From: Gammaproteobacteria bacterium
GTDB taxonomy: Bacteria > Pseudomonadota > Gammaproteobacteria > Steroidobacterales > Woeseiaceae
DNA: 64,000 nt
Direction: 5' to 3'
Assembly: GCA_013151645.1 (NCBI GenBank)
Contig: JAADHU010000029.1
Span: 1 to 64,000, forward strand
The notes beneath the pieces are model-generated. The model had not been told where the DNA came from, searched no databases, and saw only the letters and a list, made by a program, of their open reading frames with translations. The position numbers and the translations under genes were made by a program. Of the stretch, positions 27,089 through 35,002 are shown in pieces (position 1 is the first letter of the stretch; the number at the start of each line of letters is the position of its first letter).

Positions 27089-27895
27089 ATGTTACGAAAA
27101 GTGTATCTAAGCGTCCTCGGTCTCCTCGGAGCGAGCCGCGCAAATGCCGATTGGGCACTCAACATGCCACGCGGCGTAACCAGACTAAGCGCGGAAACCT
27201 ACGATCTGCATATGCAGATCTTTTACTGGTGTTGTGCGATTGCGCTCGTGGTATTTGGCGTGATGATTTATTCGCTCATTCGTCATCGCAAGTCCGTCGG
27301 TGCCAAGCCTGCGACGTTTTCTCACAGTATGAAGGCGGAGGTGATCTGGACGACCATTCCGATCATCATACTGCTTATCCTCGCCGTGCCTTCAGCCAGA
27401 ACGGTGATAGAACTCGAGGACTCTCGCAAACCGGATATGACCGTTGTTATCACCGCTTACCAGTGGCGCTGGCACTACCGCTACACCGGGCAGGATGTTG
27501 AGTTTTACAGCAGCCTCGCACGCACGAGTGGCGATGCGCGCCGTCTCGATTCAGGCATTGACCCGTTCACCGTCGACAATTATCTGCTCGATGTCGACAA
27601 CCCGCTGGTTGTCCCTGTTGGCAGTAAAGTTCGCCTGTTACTTACGGCGAACGACGTTGTGCATTCGTGGTGGGTACCTGAACTGGCGATCAAGAAAGAC
27701 GCCATCCCGGGTTTTATGAATGAAACATGGTTCAAGGCGGAGACCGTTGGCACGTACCGGGGCCAGTGCGCTGAGCTCTGCGGCATGGATCACGGCTACA
27801 TGCCGATAGTGGTCAACGTGGTAGAGCCACAAGCCTATGCGGCCTGGCTGGCCTCCAAACAACCGGCTGCGACGCAATCAGCCGCAACCAACTAA
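27089..27895 (+). CDS. coxB: Cytochrome c oxidase subunit II
   Basis: Accepts electrons from cytochrome c through the binuclear CuA centre. The mature part of this 268-residue protein follows a signal peptide ending near ANA. Two transmembrane helices are present (about 40-62 and 82-104). The cupredoxin domain has the CuA ligands: His in VHSWWVPE and the cluster GQCAELCGMDHGYMP with two Cys, His and Met. There is no C-terminal cytochrome c domain (not caa3). It starts at ATG 27089 with AGGGTGA upstream. Confidence 0.95.
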   Translation: MLRKVYLSVLGLLGASRANADWALNMPRGVTRLSAETYDLHMQIFYWCCAIALVVFGVMIYSLIRHRKSVGAKPATFSHSMKAEVIWTTIPIIILLILAVPSARTVIELEDSRKPDMTVVITAYQWRWHYRYTGQDVEFYSSLARTSGDARRLDSGIDPFTVDNYLLDVDNPLVVPVGSKVRLLLTANDVVHSWWVPELAIKKDAIPGFMNETWFKAETVGTYRGQCAELCGMDHGYMPIVVNVVEPQAYAAWLASKQPAATQSAATN

Positions 27896-27941
27896 TTCAG
27901 AAAACTGGCGTGCCGACGAAGGCCGCCGCGGAGAGAAAGAA

Positions 27942-29546
27942 ATGACAAGTGCAGTAATGGATGCACATCATAGCGAAGCGCATCACGAGCCGGCAAAGGG
28001 TATCAAGCGCTGGCTGTATGCGACCAATCACAAAGACATCGGTACGATGTACCTGGTCCTGAGCCTGGTCATGTTTTTGACCGGTGGCGTCATGGCGCTG
28101 ATCATACGTTCAGAGTTATTCCAGCCCGGCCTGCAGTTTATCGCGCCCAACGTGTTCAATCAGATGACCACGATGCATGCCCTGGTCATGGTGTTCGGCG
28201 CCGTCATGCCGGCCTTCGTCGGGCTCGCGAACTGGATGATTCCGCTAATGATCGGCGCGCCCGATATGGCGCTACCGAGAATGAATAACTGGTCATTCTG
28301 GATACTGCCATTCGCCTTCCTGATGCTGGTGTCGACCTTTTTCATGCCCGGTGGTGCACCGGCAAGCGGCTGGACAATGTATCCACCCCTGGTGCTGCAA
28401 ACCGGCGATGCCTTTCCCTTTTTGATTTTCTCCGTTCACCTGTTAGGCATTTCATCCATTATGGGTGCCATCAACATCATCGTGACCATCGTGAACATGC
28501 GCGCACCTGACATGTCGTTGCTGAAAATGCCGATGTTTGTCTGGACCTGGCTCATCACCGCGTACCTGCTACTGGCCGTCATGCCCGTCCTGGCCGGCGC
28601 CGTCACGATGCTGCTGACCGATCAGTTTTTCGGCACCAGCTTTTTTCTTGCAGCCGGTGGTGGCGATCCGGTGATGTACCAGCACATCTTCTGGTTCTTC
28701 GGCCATCCCGAGGTGTATATCCTGATTCTGCCGGCCTTTGGCGTCGTCTCCGAAATTATTCCGACCTTTGCCCGCAAGCCGCTGTTCGGTCATGACTCGA
28801 TGGTTTACGCCGCGTCGAGCATCGCGTTTCTGTCGTTCATTGTCTGGGCACACCACATGTTCACAGTGGGCATGCCGCTGACCGGCCAGTTGTTCTTCAT
28901 GTTTTCGACCATGCTGATTGCCGTTCCAACAGGCGTGAAAATATTCAACTGGGTCGCCACCATGTGGCGTGGGGCGATGACATTTGAAACGCCCATGCTG
29001 TTTTCTCTCGCGATTCTTTTTCTGTTCACTATCGGTGGTTTTTCGGGCCTGATGCTCGCGATCGTGCCCGCGGACATTCAATACCACGACTCCTATTTTG
29101 TCGTGGCTCACTTCCACTATGTACTGGTGCCGGGGTCGGTATTCGCCATTATGGCCGCTGTCTACTACTGGCTACCGAAGTGGACCGGCCACATGTACAA
29201 CGAGAAGCTTGGCAAAGTCCATTTCTGGTTGTCGACTGTTTTTATCAACGTAACCTTCTTTCCCATGCACTTCCTGGGGCTCGCGGGCATGCCACGGCGA
29301 ATTCCGGACTACTCAACGCAATTTACCGACTTCAACGCAATCGCAAGCGTTGGCGCTGTCGGTTACGGACTGTCGCAACTGCTTTTCGTCTACGTTGTCG
29401 TGCAGTGCGTTCGCGGCAAAGGCGAAAAAGCGAGCAGCGAAGTTTGGGACAATCCCAAGGGACTCGAGTGGACGGTACCGTCGCCGGCTCCGTACCACAC
29501 ATTTGAAGTGCCGCCGAAGATTTCGTCGAGCAGCACTTTTTCCTGA
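27942..29546 (+). CDS. coxA: Cytochrome c oxidase subunit I (A-type heme-copper oxidase)
   Basis: Catalytic subunit reducing O2 at the heme a3-CuB site and pumping protons. It is 534 residues with twelve membrane helices. The low-spin heme ligand is in MTTMHALVMVFG; FGHPEVYILILPAFG has the CuB His, the cross-linked Tyr and the Glu of the D channel. CuB ligands lie in WAHHMFTVG, and AHFHYVLVPG ligates heme a3 and heme a. The Glu marks it as an A1-type enzyme. It starts at ATG 27942 with GGAGAGAAAG upstream. Confidence 0.97.
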   Translation: MTSAVMDAHHSEAHHEPAKGIKRWLYATNHKDIGTMYLVLSLVMFLTGGVMALIIRSELFQPGLQFIAPNVFNQMTTMHALVMVFGAVMPAFVGLANWMIPLMIGAPDMALPRMNNWSFWILPFAFLMLVSTFFMPGGAPASGWTMYPPLVLQTGDAFPFLIFSVHLLGISSIMGAINIIVTIVNMRAPDMSLLKMPMFVWTWLITAYLLLAVMPVLAGAVTMLLTDQFFGTSFFLAAGGGDPVMYQHIFWFFGHPEVYILILPAFGVVSEIIPTFARKPLFGHDSMVYAASSIAFLSFIVWAHHMFTVGMPLTGQLFFMFSTMLIAVPTGVKIFNWVATMWRGAMTFETPMLFSLAILFLFTIGGFSGLMLAIVPADIQYHDSYFVVAHFHYVLVPGSVFAIMAAVYYWLPKWTGHMYNEKLGKVHFWLSTVFINVTFFPMHFLGLAGMPRRIPDYSTQFTDFNAIASVGAVGYGLSQLLFVYVVVQCVRGKGEKASSEVWDNPKGLEWTVPSPAPYHTFEVPPKISSSSTFS

Positions 29547-29659
29547 TGAGTGAAAACCCGGATCGAAGGGCGGGCGTTCGGAGAACGACAGTGATTCTTT
29601 TTTTGGTCGCGCTCGCCTTTTATTTTGGTTTTATCTGGCTTGGCGTAGGTAGGTCATGA
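29546..29659 (+). CDS. Small cytochrome oxidase assembly membrane peptide
   Basis: A 37-residue open frame whose ATG overlaps the coxA stop (TGATG) and whose stop overlaps the ctaG ATG (ATGA). The product begins MSENPDRRAGVRRTT, followed by one hydrophobic helix (VILFLVALAFYFGFIWLGVG). Short single-helix proteins at exactly this place, between coxA and ctaG, are known in beta- and gammaproteobacteria as a cytochrome oxidase small assembly protein. The tight overlaps on both sides argue that it is translated. Confidence 0.75.
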   Translation: MSENPDRRAGVRRTTVILFLVALAFYFGFIWLGVGRS

Positions 29660-30258
29660 CAAAGGGTGAGCAGCCAACTATGGATCCATCGGATTCAAAA
29701 AAACCCGAACCAATCGACCGTACACTCGCCGGTCGCCTGGTTCTTCTGGCGATTGCGATGTTTGGCTTCGGTTTCCTGCTGGTGCCAATATACGACGTGT
29801 TTTGTGAAATAACCGGCCTCGGTGGAAAGACGAATGACGTTGCGTTCACCGTGGAAGAATCCGTTGAACAGGACAGAACCGTGCAACTTGGCTTTGTAAC
29901 GACCGTCAACGGCTACGCGCCCTGGGAGTTCTCTGCTGAGGTCGAGGAGATGGCCATTCATCCTGGCGGCATATACGAGGCCACCTTTATCGCGACCAAC
30001 CTGACGGACGAATTCAAGACCGCACAGGCAGTACCCAGCGTGGCTCCGTCACAAGCGGCAAAATACTTTAAGAAACTGGAGTGTTTTTGTTTCACCACGC
30101 AGGAGTTTATGCCGGGTGAGACCAAGGAAATGCCGGTACGCTTTATTGTCGAATCGGACCTGCCGGATTACATCGACACCATTACACTGTCTTACACCTT
30201 TTTCGACACCGCTCGCCAGACAGACACCGTCGCGGCCGCGGGACTTAATACACACTAA
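29656..30258 (+). CDS. ctaG: Cytochrome c oxidase assembly protein CtaG (Cox11)
   Basis: Membrane-anchored copper chaperone that delivers Cu to the CuB site of subunit I. It is 200 residues: one transmembrane helix (about 26-47), then a periplasmic immunoglobulin-like domain with the copper-binding CFCF motif (KLECFCFTTQEFMPGE). Its ATG overlaps the stop of the small peptide gene upstream. Confidence 0.95.
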   Translation: MTKGEQPTMDPSDSKKPEPIDRTLAGRLVLLAIAMFGFGFLLVPIYDVFCEITGLGGKTNDVAFTVEESVEQDRTVQLGFVTTVNGYAPWEFSAEVEEMAIHPGGIYEATFIATNLTDEFKTAQAVPSVAPSQAAKYFKKLECFCFTTQEFMPGETKEMPVRFIVESDLPDYIDTITLSYTFFDTARQTDTVAAAGLNTH

Positions 30259-30278
30259 TACTTTTTCCCGGAATACAC

Positions 30279-31145
30279 ATGACGCACGCTGAAGATCGAT
30301 ACTACGTACCCCACGGCAGCCATTGGCCCATCATCGGCTCAGTCGGCCTGTTCTTGTTAATGGTGGGCGTTTCCAGTTGGCTCAACGGCAGTGACACTGG
30401 TTTTTGGGTCATGATGTCCGGCGTCGCCGTTGTCGTGTTCATGCTGGCAGGCTGGTTCAGCACCGTCATCGGGGAAAGTGTCAGTGGTCGATTTAATCAG
30501 CAGGTCGACATGTCGTTTCGTATGGGCATGTTCTGGTTTATTTTTTCGGAAGTCATGTTTTTCTCCGTGTTTTTCGGCGCGCTTTTCTACTCACGCAACA
30601 TGTCAATACCCTGGTTGGGCGGGGACAGCAACAATTTTTTCACCAATTTATTGTTGTGGGGAGGCTATGAAAGTACCTGGCCATCAAATGGGCCCGGCAA
30701 CGCCGGTGGTGACTACGAGGTCATGGGGCCTTTTGGCCTGCCGCTCGTCAATACGGTAATTCTGTTAACCAGCAGCGTCACCCTGACCATCGCTCATCAC
30801 GCCCTGCAAGCAGGCAAGCGCGGCTTGCTAAAAATATTTCTCGCCGCCACGTTCATACTGGGATTCACTTTCGTTTACTTGCAGGCGCAGGAGTACATTC
30901 ACGCCTATCATGAGTTGAACCTGAAGATGACTACGGGAATCTACGGTTCAACGTTCTATATGCTAACCGGTTTTCATGGAATGCACGTAACCATCGGCGC
31001 GTTCATGCTGACAGTGATCTGGCTGAGAACGATGAAAGGTCATTTTACCGCGAAACATCACTTCGCCTTTGAGGCGGCGGCATGGTACTGGCATTTTGTC
31101 GACGTGGTGTGGTTGGCGCTGTATGTGTTCGTCTACTGGATGTAG
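30279..31145 (+). CDS. coxC: Cytochrome c oxidase subunit III
   Basis: Structural subunit of the aa3 oxidase that stabilises subunit I. It is 288 residues with seven predicted membrane helices. Family motifs include SEVMFFSVFFGALFYSR, QAQEYIHAY, GFHGMHVTIGAFML and the C-terminal EAAAWYWHFVDVVWLALYVFVYW. It converges with the DUF2909 gene. Confidence 0.96.
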   Translation: MTHAEDRYYVPHGSHWPIIGSVGLFLLMVGVSSWLNGSDTGFWVMMSGVAVVVFMLAGWFSTVIGESVSGRFNQQVDMSFRMGMFWFIFSEVMFFSVFFGALFYSRNMSIPWLGGDSNNFFTNLLLWGGYESTWPSNGPGNAGGDYEVMGPFGLPLVNTVILLTSSVTLTIAHHALQAGKRGLLKIFLAATFILGFTFVYLQAQEYIHAYHELNLKMTTGIYGSTFYMLTGFHGMHVTIGAFMLTVIWLRTMKGHFTAKHHFAFEAAAWYWHFVDVVWLALYVFVYWM

Positions 31146-31156
31146 ACGCGTCGAGT

Positions 31157-31357
31157 CTAGCCTGTTTTTCCCGAGGGCATCCAACCCAAGAAATACGACA
31201 GTAACAGGAAGGCGATTAACGCCGCCGAGAGCGCGACACGTACTTTGAGTGCTGTCAGCAGGCGAGTGGAACTCTGATTGTCCTTGCTCAGAAAAAACAG
31301 TCCGTACCCGAGGCTGACCGCAATCGCAAGGAGTAGTATAAGAACGATGAGCTTCAT
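31157..31357 (-). CDS. DUF2909 twin-transmembrane protein
   Basis: A 66-residue protein with two transmembrane helices (about 2-24 and 40-59) joined by a short polar loop (SKDNQSSTRLLTALKVR). DUF2909 proteins occur on the opposite strand between coxC and the SURF1 gene in Pseudomonas and relatives, exactly as here, and are presumed to act in oxidase assembly or stability. The ribosome-binding site is weak; the length and both helices match the family. Confidence 0.8.
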   Translation of the reverse strand: MKLIVLILLLAIAVSLGYGLFFLSKDNQSSTRLLTALKVRVALSAALIAFLLLSYFLGWMPSGKTG

Positions 31358-31376
31358 GTGAGGCTTTTTGTATTGA

Positions 31377-32114
31377 GTGACGAAAGAATACATTGTGAAT
31401 GAAGCCACCAAGAAAAACGACTTGTTGTTGAGGATCGTCCCGCCACTCGCTGCCGTGCTGTTAATCGGCATATTCGCAATGCTCGGCAACTGGCAGCTGA
31501 ATCGAGCTGCCGAGAAAGTGGCACTAGCCGCAACTTTCGAGAAACAGGGGCCGTACAGAACGGTTCCTGACGCGAAAGAGATCGCGCCCTTCGAACGCAT
31601 CGAAGTACGGGGGCGTTTTCTTCCGCAGCGGCAGATTCTCATCGACAACATCATTCGCAATGCCCGGGTCGGATACTTCGTGATCACCGCTCTTGAATAT
31701 GAGTCGGGTCAGCCACTGCTCATCGTCAATCGTGGCTGGATTGAAAAACCTCGCGACGCTACGTCACCGGTCAATATCCCGGTCGGCGATGACTGGCGTA
31801 CGCTCAAAGGAAGAGCAGGCCATCTGCCGCGCGTTGGAATTCGCAGCGATGAGTCTTTCGCGGGTGACCAGAGCTGGCCGCGAGTCGCCGTTTATCCGAT
31901 ACTCGGAGACGTCTCGGAACAACTGGGTCGGGATGTACTGCCATACGTCCTGTTGCTCGACGCGGAAGCCGACGATGGCTTTTTGCGAGACTGGAAGCCG
32001 CGGCAGGCGAGCCCTATGACGCACTATGGTTATGCCTTTCAGTGGTTTGCACTAAGCCTGACCGTGCTGGCGATATCCCTCTGGCAATTTCGCAAGAAGC
32101 GTTCGAGCCGATGA
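31377..32114 (+). CDS. SURF1-family cytochrome oxidase assembly protein
   Basis: SURF1 (Shy1) assists heme a insertion into subunit I. The protein has up to 245 residues, with transmembrane helices near both ends (LLIGIFAMLGNWQLNR near 35 and FQWFALSLTVLAISLWQFRKK at the C-terminus). The periplasmic domain carries LLIVNRGWI and RVEVRGRF-like segments. GTG 31377 is used; GTG 31395 is a plausible alternative. The next gene overlaps its stop. Confidence 0.9.
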   Translation: MTKEYIVNEATKKNDLLLRIVPPLAAVLLIGIFAMLGNWQLNRAAEKVALAATFEKQGPYRTVPDAKEIAPFERIEVRGRFLPQRQILIDNIIRNARVGYFVITALEYESGQPLLIVNRGWIEKPRDATSPVNIPVGDDWRTLKGRAGHLPRVGIRSDESFAGDQSWPRVAVYPILGDVSEQLGRDVLPYVLLLDAEADDGFLRDWKPRQASPMTHYGYAFQWFALSLTVLAISLWQFRKKRSSR

Positions 32115-32695
32115 CCGTCCGAACGGCGGCATCGCGCCGACAACTCATCGTCGTCGCGGCGTTATTTCTCGGACCGCTGCTGGTTGCCGCCCTGATGTAT
32201 TACGGCAATGTCAGCTGGTTGCCCGTTGGTCGTACCAACCATGGTCGGTTACTCGAACCGATCATTAATCTGAATGCTTCTCAGGGGCAACAGCTACTGT
32301 CCGCGCTCACTGACGGCGAGACCGACAATCACTGGGTTCTTATCTACGCCAACGATAAGGAATGCGATAAATCGTGTACCGAGGCACTGCACCGTTTGCG
32401 CCAGTCACGACTCATGCTGGGGAATGAAATGTCCCGCATGAAGCGGCTCTTCTTGCATGGCACGATAGCGCCGGATACCCTGTTTCTTGAACAGCAACAC
32501 CCGGGCCTGATCACAGCCAGCGATTGGCGTCTCGATCAGTTGCTGAACACCAAACGACCGGCGGATTTGTCGGCCGGCGGTCTTTACCTGGTTGACCCTC
32601 TCGGCAACCTGGTGATGTATTTCAACGCCGAGCTGGCGCCGGGAGACATGGTGGATGACATCAAGCATCTCCTGAAACTGTCGCGAATCGGCTAG
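32111..32695 (+). CDS. SCO-like thioredoxin-fold membrane protein
   Basis: A 194-residue protein with one N-terminal transmembrane helix (about 14-35) and a periplasmic domain having CDKSC, the CxxxC copper/thiol motif of SCO/PrrC proteins. Downstream GGLYLVDPLGNLVMYF resembles the thioredoxin-fold end. The SCO copper-ligating His is not obvious, so it may be a degenerate or thiol-only member. Its ATG overlaps the SURF1 stop. A protein of this type regularly sits between SURF1 and ctaA/ctaB in gammaproteobacteria. Confidence 0.8.
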   Translation: MTVRTAASRRQLIVVAALFLGPLLVAALMYYGNVSWLPVGRTNHGRLLEPIINLNASQGQQLLSALTDGETDNHWVLIYANDKECDKSCTEALHRLRQSRLMLGNEMSRMKRLFLHGTIAPDTLFLEQQHPGLITASDWRLDQLLNTKRPADLSAGGLYLVDPLGNLVMYFNAELAPGDMVDDIKHLLKLSRIG

Positions 32696-32709
32696 CGAGG
32701 ATTTTCTAA

Positions 32710-33612
32710 ATGGTCGCAGGCTCATTGCAGAAAACCGCCGAGTGGCGAGACTACTACGAATTGACGAAACCTCGCGTCGTCATACTGATCGTCTTTACCG
32801 CAATCGTCGGCATGTTTCTCGCCGTACCTGGATTTCCGCCGCTGGACGGGCTGTTTTTTGGCACCTTTGGAATCGGTGTCGCGGCGTCGTCCGCCGCCGT
32901 CGTCAATCATGTGCTTGACGCACGCATTGATATCCATATGACGCGGACCCGAGGCCGACCGCTCCCCCAGGGGAAACTGTCAGAACAACAAGCGCTGATA
33001 TTTGCCGGAATTCTGTGCGTAGCCTCAATGCTGGTGCTCTGGTTTCTGGTCAACCCATTGACCGCCGTATTGACGTTTGCATCGCTCATAGGTTATGCCG
33101 TTATTTACACCGTCTACCTGAAACGCGCTACGCCGCAAAACATCGTCATTGGCGGCGCGGCCGGTGCGGCGCCTCCGGTGCTTGGCTGGACCGCGGTCAC
33201 GGGAGAGATCCACAGCAATGCACTGATTCTGTTCCTGATTATTTTTATCTGGACGCCACCGCATTTCTGGGCACTCGCGATTGCCAAGAAGGACGAATAC
33301 GCTCGCGCCGGAATTCCTATGCTGCCGGTAACCCACGGCAATGAGTTCACGCGTCTGTTTATCCTGCTGTACACCATCTTGCTCGTACTCATTACGATAC
33401 TGCCGTATCTGTCAGGGCTAAGCGGGCTCATCTACCTGGTCACGGCACTCGGTCTGGGCGCGATATTCTTGGGCTACGCGATCAAACTTAAAGCGGACGA
33501 TGGGCTGGAACTGCCAATGCGCGTATTCCGGTTTTCCATTAACTATTTGATGATTTTATTCGCCGTCTTACTCATTGATCACTATTTTATTTTCCGCATC
33601 GGGATTCACTGA
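32710..33612 (+). CDS. cyoE: Protoheme IX farnesyltransferase (heme O synthase)
   Basis: Converts heme B to heme O, the precursor of heme A. It is 300 residues with about nine membrane helices, the prenyl-diphosphate binding motif NHVLDARIDIHMTRTRGRPLP, and the second Asp-containing loop after TPPHFWALAIAKKDEY. It is also named ctaB. A ctaA/COX15 gene normally lies just upstream; none is present here. Confidence 0.95.
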   Translation: MVAGSLQKTAEWRDYYELTKPRVVILIVFTAIVGMFLAVPGFPPLDGLFFGTFGIGVAASSAAVVNHVLDARIDIHMTRTRGRPLPQGKLSEQQALIFAGILCVASMLVLWFLVNPLTAVLTFASLIGYAVIYTVYLKRATPQNIVIGGAAGAAPPVLGWTAVTGEIHSNALILFLIIFIWTPPHFWALAIAKKDEYARAGIPMLPVTHGNEFTRLFILLYTILLVLITILPYLSGLSGLIYLVTALGLGAIFLGYAIKLKADDGLELPMRVFRFSINYLMILFAVLLIDHYFIFRIGIH

Positions 33613-33704
33613 ACGTCTCGCGCTGGTTGATACCTGCCATCTGATTGGCGTCGCCAGCACTTCTGACAGCCGCCCGACGGTGTCTCAGTTTCTGCCCGTA
33701 CTCC

Positions 33705-33732
33705 TTGTAGACAGGAATTTCGCAGCTACACT
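33705..33732 (+). promoter_or_regulatory. Possible promoter of the ECF sigma operon, near-leaderless
   Basis: TTGTAG (33705-33710) and TACACT (33727-33732) are 16 bases apart. The -10 is only 9 bases before ATG 33742, so transcription would begin at or next to the start codon. There is no purine-rich ribosome-binding site before this ATG, which would agree with a leaderless message. Confidence 0.25.
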
Positions 33733-33741
33733 CCGAAACCT

Positions 33742-34293
33742 ATGGGTGATTCTGAAAAAAATCAGTCCGAAGTCTTTGAGCGTTTGCTGCGACCGCATAT
33801 GGACCGCCTGTATCGGTTGGCCTTCCGGCTAACCCACAACAAGGCGGAAGCGGAAGACCTGTTCCAGGATGTTCTGACGAAGTCTTTCGGGCGACTGGAC
33901 GATCTGCAGGCCGTCAGAGATCCGGGCCCGTGGCTCAATCGCGTTCTGTACAACCACTTCGTTGACAATAAACGCCGCTATGCGCGCCAGCGCCTGGTCA
34001 CGGTTGAGGAAGGGTGCCTGCCGGAGCAGTCCGTCGAGGCCTTTGCCGGCAACAGCAGCCCGGTCCACGATGTCGAGCGGCTGGACGACATAATGCAGCT
34101 CGAATCGGCGCTCGCGATGCTCAGCGACGAACATCGCACAGTGGTTCTTCTGCACGACTCGGAGGGCTATAAAATCTCTGAAATTCAATCGCTTACCGGC
34201 GACCCAATTGGCACTATCAAGTCCCGATTGCATCGTGCCAGGGCTCGATTACGAGAATTAATGCAGGAAAAAGGAACCTTTTCCCGGGACTAA
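33742..34293 (+). CDS. ECF-family RNA polymerase sigma factor
   Basis: Alternative sigma factor directing RNA polymerase to a small regulon. It is 183 residues with region 2 (RLYRLAFRLTHNKAEAEDLFQDVLTKSF, with PGPWLNRVLYNHFVDNKRR) and region 4 (LESALAMLSDEHRTVVLLHDSEGYKISEIQ, with PIGTIKSRLHRARARLREL). No region 3 or 1.1 is present, as expected for the ECF group. It is followed by a zinc-finger anti-sigma gene and a secreted poly-Asp protein gene, probably its own targets. Confidence 0.93.
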   Translation: MGDSEKNQSEVFERLLRPHMDRLYRLAFRLTHNKAEAEDLFQDVLTKSFGRLDDLQAVRDPGPWLNRVLYNHFVDNKRRYARQRLVTVEEGCLPEQSVEAFAGNSSPVHDVERLDDIMQLESALAMLSDEHRTVVLLHDSEGYKISEIQSLTGDPIGTIKSRLHRARARLRELMQEKGTFSRD

Positions 34294-34322
34294 GCGTGTT
34301 ACTCGTTAACAGGATGAAAAAA

Positions 34323-34961
34323 ATGAACTGCGAGACGGTAAATAACAATCTGGACGACTTTATTGATGGCGCGCTAAGCGCCGCCGATACAACCGCCGCC
34401 GGCGAGCACATTGAGCATTGCGGCGACTGCCAGAGAATCGTCAATGATGCACGCGAACTGCAGGACCTTTTGAAAACATACGGAGACACGCACGTGCCCA
34501 CAGCAACGACGGCTTTCTACGACACGGCACTGCGCAACGCAACCCGAAACGGTGCGACGGCACAGCATCGGCATTCGTGGTTAAAGGGCTTTGGCAGCGC
34601 CGTTGCAGCAGGGATGGCATTGTGGATCGTCAGCGGCTTGTTTTTCAATGCACCCGAGGTCGAAGACGTGACCATCCCGGTTGTCACGATGGCGCTGGAA
34701 GAACCGCGTACCGTTAATCTGGTTTTTTCATCCGCGGTTGACCTGGTCGATGCGACGCTGACCGTCATCCTGCCAACAGGAATCGAAATCGCCGGCTTTG
34801 AGGGCCAGCGTGAGATCAGCTGGGAAACCAGCCTGACCGCGGGAAGAAATATGCTTCCCCTGAAACTTATTGCAACTTCGCCGCAGGGCGGAGAAATACT
34901 GGCCATGCTGCAGCATGACGACGATGACCGATCGTTTCGTCTGCAGGTGACCGTGATTTGA
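34323..34961 (+). CDS. Membrane anti-sigma factor with zinc-binding domain
   Basis: Likely sequesters the ECF sigma factor encoded just upstream. In 212 residues, the N-terminal ZAS domain has the HxxxCxxC motif HIEHCGDC near residue 37. A transmembrane helix at about 90-108 (GFGSAVAAGMALWIVSGLFF) follows, then a periplasmic beta-rich sensor domain (NLVFSSAVDLVDATLTVILPTG and on). I use ATG 34323 because AGGA lies 8 bases upstream; a GTG 9 codons earlier is in frame. The periplasmic part does not match a ligand-binding family I know. Confidence 0.85.
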   Translation: MNCETVNNNLDDFIDGALSAADTTAAGEHIEHCGDCQRIVNDARELQDLLKTYGDTHVPTATTAFYDTALRNATRNGATAQHRHSWLKGFGSAVAAGMALWIVSGLFFNAPEVEDVTIPVVTMALEEPRTVNLVFSSAVDLVDATLTVILPTGIEIAGFEGQREISWETSLTAGRNMLPLKLIATSPQGGEILAMLQHDDDDRSFRLQVTVI

Positions 34962-35002
34962 GGACCTTCGGCACCACCGGAGTATTTAACGGAGTAGTTA
35001 TC

